A stretch of 10,694 nt of DNA, taken from assembly GCA_035525455.1 (NCBI GenBank), contig DATLEF010000016.1, positions 1 through 10,694 of the forward strand, read 5' to 3'. Both the position numbers and the translations under genes were made by a program. The stretch is from JAQGMV01 sp035525455. GTDB taxonomy: Bacteria > Pseudomonadota > Gammaproteobacteria > Burkholderiales > SG8-41. Shown piece by piece: positions 7,224 through 10,694 of this stretch. The notes under the pieces were generated by a model. That model made no database searches. It had not been told where the DNA came from and was given only the letters and a program-made list of their open reading frames with translations. Within the stretch, counting starts at the first letter, position 1. The number at the start of each line of letters is the position of its first letter.

Positions 7224-7243
7224 CGTCGGCCCCGGTGCCGACG
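7224..7243. other. intercistronic hairpin in the operon
   Basis: CGTCGGC (7224-7230) and GCCGACG (7237-7243) form a 7-bp GC-rich stem with a 6-nt loop in the 62-nt gap between the dioxygenase and hydratase genes. On the operon strand no T-run follows, so it is more likely an mRNA-processing or stability hairpin than a terminator. On the plus strand TTTCT follows, giving a weak terminator-like shape. Confidence 0.4.
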
Positions 7244-7254
7244 TTTCTAAAGGT

Positions 7255-8127
7255 TCACGAGCCGAGCTTGTTCTCGTCGCGGTCGAGGCGGAAATCGAAT
7301 TCCACCAGCGAAAAAGGTATGGGCAATCGATAGCGCCCTGCTTGCGTTTCAGCGGTACACGACTTCACTCCGACGACGAGCGCTTCGCGCACGCCAAATA
7401 CGGCGTCTGCATCCAGGTACTGATCGTCCGCAAAGAACAGCTCGGTCGTGAGGGGATGAAAGCCCGGCGCCGAAACGATGAAATGCAAATGCGCGGGCCG
7501 CCACGCGTGCCGCTTTGCCGCACGCAGCAGATCGCCAACCGGGCCGTCGCAAGGCACTTCGTACGGCGCGGGACGCACCGTGGTGAAGGCATAGCACCCC
7601 GTCTCGTCGGTGGCCATCGCGCAGCGCAAATTATTCTTGTCCTGCTTGCTGTCCTGCTGCCAGTAGAGCCCGTTCGCAGCGGCTTGCCAGTAGTCGAGCC
7701 TCGCCCCGGCAACCGCTGTCCCCTTCGAATCGAGCACGCGGCCTCGCACGAGCAACTTCTCGCCTTCGTTTCCGCGTGCGAGGTCGGCACCGACTGCGAG
7801 GGACGGCGAATCAACCGCGTGAAAGGGCCCGAGCGCGCTGCGCTCGGTCGAACCCGCTCCGGTCTCCAGCATGTCGACGAGCGAAGAAAGTCCCAGCACG
7901 TCGGATGCAAGGATGAATTCGTTGCGCCCTGCGTCCGATTTCCTGCCGGTGCGGTAGAGGAAGTCGATGGCGAATTTCCATTCGGCGGGTGTGAGATGCA
8001 CCTCGCGCGCATACGCGTGCAGGTGCGCGACGAGGCGCGAGATCAGAAACCTCGAGCGCTCATCTTCGATGCGTCCGAACGAGCGGACGACCGCATCGGT
8101 AATCGTATCGCGGTTGATATTGCGCAT
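7255..8127 (-). CDS. intradiol ring-cleavage dioxygenase (catechol/hydroxyquinol 1,2-dioxygenase type), 290 aa
   Basis: A non-haem Fe(III) dioxygenase that opens an ortho-dihydroxylated aromatic ring between the two hydroxyls, giving a muconate or maleylacetate-type acid. The N-terminal helical dimerisation domain (about 1-95) is followed by the catalytic beta-sandwich. GPFHAVDSP (100-108) resembles the GPF/GPY segment of catechol and hydroxyquinol dioxygenases. The four expected iron ligands are Tyr155 (NGLYW), Tyr189 (PAPYEVPCDGPVG), and His213 and His215 (RPAHLHF). Length is typical (about 280-310). The substrate cannot be decided by eye; the GPF form leans toward hydroxyquinol or a substituted catechol. 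No strong Shine-Dalgarno lies near ATG 8127, only AAGG about 20 nt upstream, so expression may depend on coupling to the receptor gene 41 nt upstream. No muconate cycloisomerase or maleylacetate reductase is in the window. Confidence 0.9.
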   Translation of the reverse strand: MRNINRDTITDAVVRSFGRIEDERSRFLISRLVAHLHAYAREVHLTPAEWKFAIDFLYRTGRKSDAGRNEFILASDVLGLSSLVDMLETGAGSTERSALGPFHAVDSPSLAVGADLARGNEGEKLLVRGRVLDSKGTAVAGARLDYWQAAANGLYWQQDSKQDKNNLRCAMATDETGCYAFTTVRPAPYEVPCDGPVGDLLRAAKRHAWRPAHLHFIVSAPGFHPLTTELFFADDQYLDADAVFGVREALVVGVKSCTAETQAGRYRLPIPFSLVEFDFRLDRDENKLGS

Positions 8128-8168
8128 GAGTCGGTGCTGTTGCGGAACCTTGAATGAGAGTTCTGAGG

Positions 8169-9149
8169 TCAGTCGGCCTTGGCGCCCGAATCCCTGACCA
8201 TTTTTGCGTAGCGTGCAACTTCGGCCTTCAGTCTCGCAGCGAATTCGGCTGGCGTGTTCGGCACGAACTCGAGCGAGAGCACGTCCAGGCGTGCTTTCAC
8301 ATCCGGCAATTGCAGGATCCGGTTCACTTCGGCATTCAGCTTGTTCACGATCGCGGGCGGTGTGCCGGCAGGCGCGAAAAAAGAAAACCAGGTGTGGTCG
8401 TCAAAACCGCTGTAGCCTGATTCGGCGACGGTCGGTGTGTCCGGCAGGATGTTCGATCGCCTGATCGTCGTCACCGCGATCGGACGCACGCGTCCCGCTT
8501 TCACGTGTGGCACCGCCGGCGGCATCGACGTCGACGCGATCGGCACCTGGTTGCCGACGACGGCGCTGACTGCCTGCGCCGGACCATAAGGAACATGCGT
8601 CACGGGCACTTTTGCGAGCGTCTTGAACAGGAGCTCCATATCGAGATGCGGGGTGGTGCCGGTGCCCGACGAGCCGTAATTCATCGGTGAAGATCTGGCG
8701 AGGGCGATCGGCTCCGCCAGTGTCGCAGCCTTGACGCTGGGATGCACCGAAATCAGATTCGGCGTCGTCGGCCCCTGCACGATCGGCACGAAATCGCTCA
8801 CTTTGTAGCCGGGCGTGCTGTAGAGACTCACATTGACGGCGAACGCGGAGCTGTTCAGCAGGATCGTGTAGCCATCCGGATTGGCGCGCAACGCAGTCTG
8901 CGTGCCGATGTTGCCGCCGGCGCCGGGACGATTCTCGACGACCACGTTCTGGCCCCAGCTCTCCGTGAGCTTCTGGCTGACAATGCGTCCGACGATGTCG
9001 GTAGAAGCGCCGGGCGGAAATGCGACGACGAACCGTATCGGACGCTCGGGATAGGGTTGCGCTGCAGTGGTAACGCAGACGCTCGCGGCAAGGACCGCGA
9101 AAAGCCACGACGCGCGCGTGGTGCGGCGTCCGCTAGCTGACAGCGTCAT
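8169..9149 (-). CDS. Bug/TctC-family periplasmic solute receptor, 326 aa
   Basis: A periplasmic binding protein of the tripartite tricarboxylate transporter (TTT) family, likely binding an organic acid or aromatic acid. The signal peptide covers about 1-30. The mature protein begins QPYPERPIRFVVAFPPG (31-47), then has GQNVVVENRPGAGGNIG (66-82) and NPDGYTILL (90-98), all typical of Bug receptors. Later stretches such as VTHVPYGPAQAV and PDTPTVAESGYSGF are also family-typical. The start at 9149 has AGGGA 6 nt upstream; an ATG at 9164 has no ribosome binding site. No TctA or TctB membrane subunits are in the window, so it is an orphan receptor, as is common in Burkholderiales, and would use membrane components encoded elsewhere or act in sensing. 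Its place inside the operon suggests it binds the pathway substrate. Confidence 0.93.
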   Translation of the reverse strand: MTLSASGRRTTRASWLFAVLAASVCVTTAAQPYPERPIRFVVAFPPGASTDIVGRIVSQKLTESWGQNVVVENRPGAGGNIGTQTALRANPDGYTILLNSSAFAVNVSLYSTPGYKVSDFVPIVQGPTTPNLISVHPSVKAATLAEPIALARSSPMNYGSSGTGTTPHLDMELLFKTLAKVPVTHVPYGPAQAVSAVVGNQVPIASTSMPPAVPHVKAGRVRPIAVTTIRRSNILPDTPTVAESGYSGFDDHTWFSFFAPAGTPPAIVNKLNAEVNRILQLPDVKARLDVLSLEFVPNTPAEFAARLKAEVARYAKMVRDSGAKAD

Positions 9150-9245
9150 CGGGTTTCCCTGCATTAGTTTCGCGTTTCATTCTACCTTTGCGCCCGACAC
9201 CTTCACGGCCTCTGGCCAGTTCGTAGCCGATTGCGGCGACCATTC

Positions 9246-10556
9246 TCACCTGCGTTCCTCGTAATTGGCGAGCATCACGCCGTCGCAGATCGAGCGGAAT
9301 TCGTCAAACGTCAGATAGTGGCGTCCATAGTTCGTCGCGACCGCGGCTCTCGCGCGAAAAAGCACGGTCTGGAACTGCGCTTCCGTCGGCGTGTATCCCC
9401 AGTCGCGCATCAGATCGCGCAGCAGTACCGGATCGTCGGTGTGGGCGCTGCTGCGCTCGCGGCCGAACAGGATTTTTCCGCCGATCACTGCTTCGAACTC
9501 GCGGCCCACGACGTGCGGCGCGATGCCGATCGTCGCTTCGGCATCTAGGCTCCCTTCGAGATGGCCGACGCCTTCTTCCTTGTTCCAGTTCGATCCCACG
9601 ATCGGTTTCCACGGCGGCAGCGCGATGCCGTAGGCGTCCTGCACATAGCGGCAGAGCTCGTAGAGGCGCTCGAGCTTTACTCCGGTTTCGATGCCGTACA
9701 TCTGGAAAAGGGCCGCCGCTTCTTCGAGTGCGACGCAGCCGCCGCGATCGCCGATGCCGATGACCGACGCATCGATCCAGTTTGCGCCGGCTTCGACTGC
9801 GGCCATCGCATTCGCGGTCGCCACACCGAGATCGTTGTGGTGCTGCACGTACACGTCGCAGCGATCTCCCACGGCCTGCCGCACGCGGGCGATATAGACG
9901 CGGGTTGCGAGCGGTGTGCTGTTGCCCCGGCTGTCGACGGTGTAGACGCCGTCGGCGCCTGCATCCGCCATCGCCTTGAAGAAAAGGCATGCCGTATCGG
10001 TCGCGGCACGCATGCTGTCCTCCATCCACGGCACGACGCGCACCTGCTGGCGTTTCATGTAGGCGATGCTTTCGGCGATCGTCTCGACGATTGCCTCTTT
10101 CGTGAGCGCGCCCGAAAAATCGCCGAGGGTGTCCTCGTAGCCCCACTTGAATATCGGACTGATGACTTCGGTTCCCAAGTCGATGTGACGATCGATGAGA
10201 CTTTTCCAGTCGCCGCGCAAGGGCGGTCGCACACCGGGCCCTTTCGCCACGAGGCGAGTGCGTATGCCCATCCGCCGGCACGCTTTGATGAGGTCGCGCT
10301 CTTCGCTGAAGGTAACGTGGCTCGGCATCGTGATCTCGCCGACTCCGATCGCGTCGAGCCTTTCGATGACGCCGAGGCGCGTGTTCCAGTTGAGCTGGTG
10401 GCCGACGCAATCGTCGCCTTCACTCACCGTGCAGTCGATGAACTGTATGCGCTGGCGCATCGCGGGACGCGCGGCCTTGGCTTCGTCCTCCCAATAAGCG
10501 GGATTGACGAGCCACTTGCCCGGCTGGTGCCACGGGCGGTTGGAAGATTCACTCAT
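9246..10556 (-). CDS. divergent DRE-TIM superfamily protein (HMG-CoA lyase / 2-isopropylmalate synthase-like), 436 aa
   Basis: A TIM-barrel protein of the superfamily whose members make or break C-C bonds next to a carboxylate or acyl-CoA. Family landmarks are FIDCTVSEGDD (39-49), HHNDLGVATANAMAAVEAGANWID across 239-262, and GIGDRGGCVALEE (267-279). Aligned by eye with HMG-CoA lyase and isopropylmalate synthase, the catalytic Arg is Ser45, the metal-binding Asp is Glu46 (also seen in homocitrate synthases), the catalytic Glu is probably Thr76, the first metal His is Gln238 while His240 is kept, and the usual Asn after GERAG is Cys274. About 35 residues precede the barrel and about 100 follow. 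The reaction cannot be assigned as lyase or synthase with confidence. ATG 10556 has GAGG 7 nt upstream and overlaps the upstream gene's stop (ATGA), implying coupling. The operon context suggests a carbon-carbon cleavage step after CoA activation, by inference. Confidence 0.85.
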   Translation of the reverse strand: MSESSNRPWHQPGKWLVNPAYWEDEAKAARPAMRQRIQFIDCTVSEGDDCVGHQLNWNTRLGVIERLDAIGVGEITMPSHVTFSEERDLIKACRRMGIRTRLVAKGPGVRPPLRGDWKSLIDRHIDLGTEVISPIFKWGYEDTLGDFSGALTKEAIVETIAESIAYMKRQQVRVVPWMEDSMRAATDTACLFFKAMADAGADGVYTVDSRGNSTPLATRVYIARVRQAVGDRCDVYVQHHNDLGVATANAMAAVEAGANWIDASVIGIGDRGGCVALEEAAALFQMYGIETGVKLERLYELCRYVQDAYGIALPPWKPIVGSNWNKEEGVGHLEGSLDAEATIGIAPHVVGREFEAVIGGKILFGRERSSAHTDDPVLLRDLMRDWGYTPTEAQFQTVLFRARAAVATNYGRHYLTFDEFRSICDGVMLANYEERR

Positions 10557-10694
10557 GTGCGCACCTCACCTCGAACGATATCCATGATCTCAGCGACGTT
10601 GTCGAGCTTCTCCAGTCTTTCCACGAGCTCGATGACGCGCTCCGCCGCCCCACTTTCGACGACGCGGCGCGCACAGGACACGAATTTCTTGATG
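10553..10694 (-). CDS. C-terminal tail of an upstream gene, probably MmgE/PrpD family (partial)
   Basis: One frame stays open from the right edge to a TGA at 10553-10555 that overlaps the next gene's ATG, giving 46 residues. The tail contains KKFVSCARRV, then an acidic helix including ERLEKLDNVAEIMDIV, and ends RGEVRT. This CA-R-L, then LE-LD-V-E-L pattern resembles the end of MmgE/PrpD proteins (2-methylcitrate dehydratase and relatives). The 4-nt overlap and tidy codon use argue that it is a real gene end. If the family is right, the operon includes a further (de)hydratase or isomerase-like step. The short length keeps the family assignment tentative. Confidence 0.6.
   Translation of the reverse strand, partial: IKKFVSCARRVVESGAAERVIELVERLEKLDNVAEIMDIVRGEVRT

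Noticed and set aside
6509..7333. 274-residue plus-strand frame opposite the hydratase
   Set aside because: It is antisense to a gene with clear family motifs and has an Arg/His-heavy composition.
8169..9245. Complete TTT transporter near the Bug receptor
   Set aside because: No TctA- or TctB-like membrane protein is present anywhere in the window; only the receptor is encoded.
9304..10410. 368-residue minus-strand frame inside the DRE-TIM gene
   Set aside because: It overlaps the real gene in another frame on the same strand, is almost entirely Arg/Ala/Gly/His, and has no motifs.
1..10694. Mobile element, CRISPR array, defence system or RNA gene
   Set aside because: I saw no transposase, integrase, regularly spaced repeats, toxin-antitoxin pair, tRNA or rRNA. 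Neighbouring genes have uniform GC-rich composition and read as metabolic genes.

Overview
The window is GC-rich chromosomal DNA with short intergenic gaps. It looks like a betaproteobacterium, probably Burkholderiales. The main reasons are a Bug/TctC-type solute receptor placed inside a catabolic operon, a family III CoA-transferase paired with a MaoC-like hydratase, and the overall codon and GC character. No rRNA, tRNA, CRISPR array, insertion sequence or phage module was seen.

Right part (about 5128-10694, all minus strand, read from high to low coordinates): a catabolic operon. In transcription order it holds the C-terminal tail of a probable MmgE/PrpD-family protein (cut by the window edge), a divergent DRE-TIM (HMG-CoA lyase / isopropylmalate synthase superfamily) protein, an exported Bug receptor, an intradiol ring-cleavage dioxygenase, a hydratase of the mesaconyl-C4-CoA / itaconyl-CoA hydratase type, and a CaiB/BaiF CoA-transferase. 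Gaps range from a 4-nt stop/start overlap (ATGA) to 96 nt. A plausible reading is uptake of an organic acid or aromatic compound, ring opening, CoA activation of the resulting (di)carboxylate, hydration, and C-C cleavage. This order is inference, and the substrate is unknown. An exported class I methyltransferase (4149-5015) follows on the same strand and may have its own weak promoter.

Middle: a secreted M14 zinc carboxypeptidase-like protein on the plus strand (2465-4135) ends 13 nt from the end of the methyltransferase (convergent pair). It is divergent from a 3-hydroxyacyl-CoA dehydrogenase on the minus strand (1428-2357). The 107-bp gap between the two starts contains an overlapping TATAAT/TATAGT element and two short palindromes.

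Left: a 317-residue protein of unknown family on the minus strand (187-1140, GTG start with a good ribosome binding site), then a possible further minus-strand gene running off the left edge.

The most unusual items are the DRE-TIM protein, in which several signature catalytic and metal-binding residues appear substituted, and the methyltransferase, which resembles the FAM173/ANT-KMT lysine methyltransferase family but carries a signal peptide and an extra C-terminal domain. The ring-cleavage-plus-CoA operon is also not a standard beta-ketoadipate arrangement.
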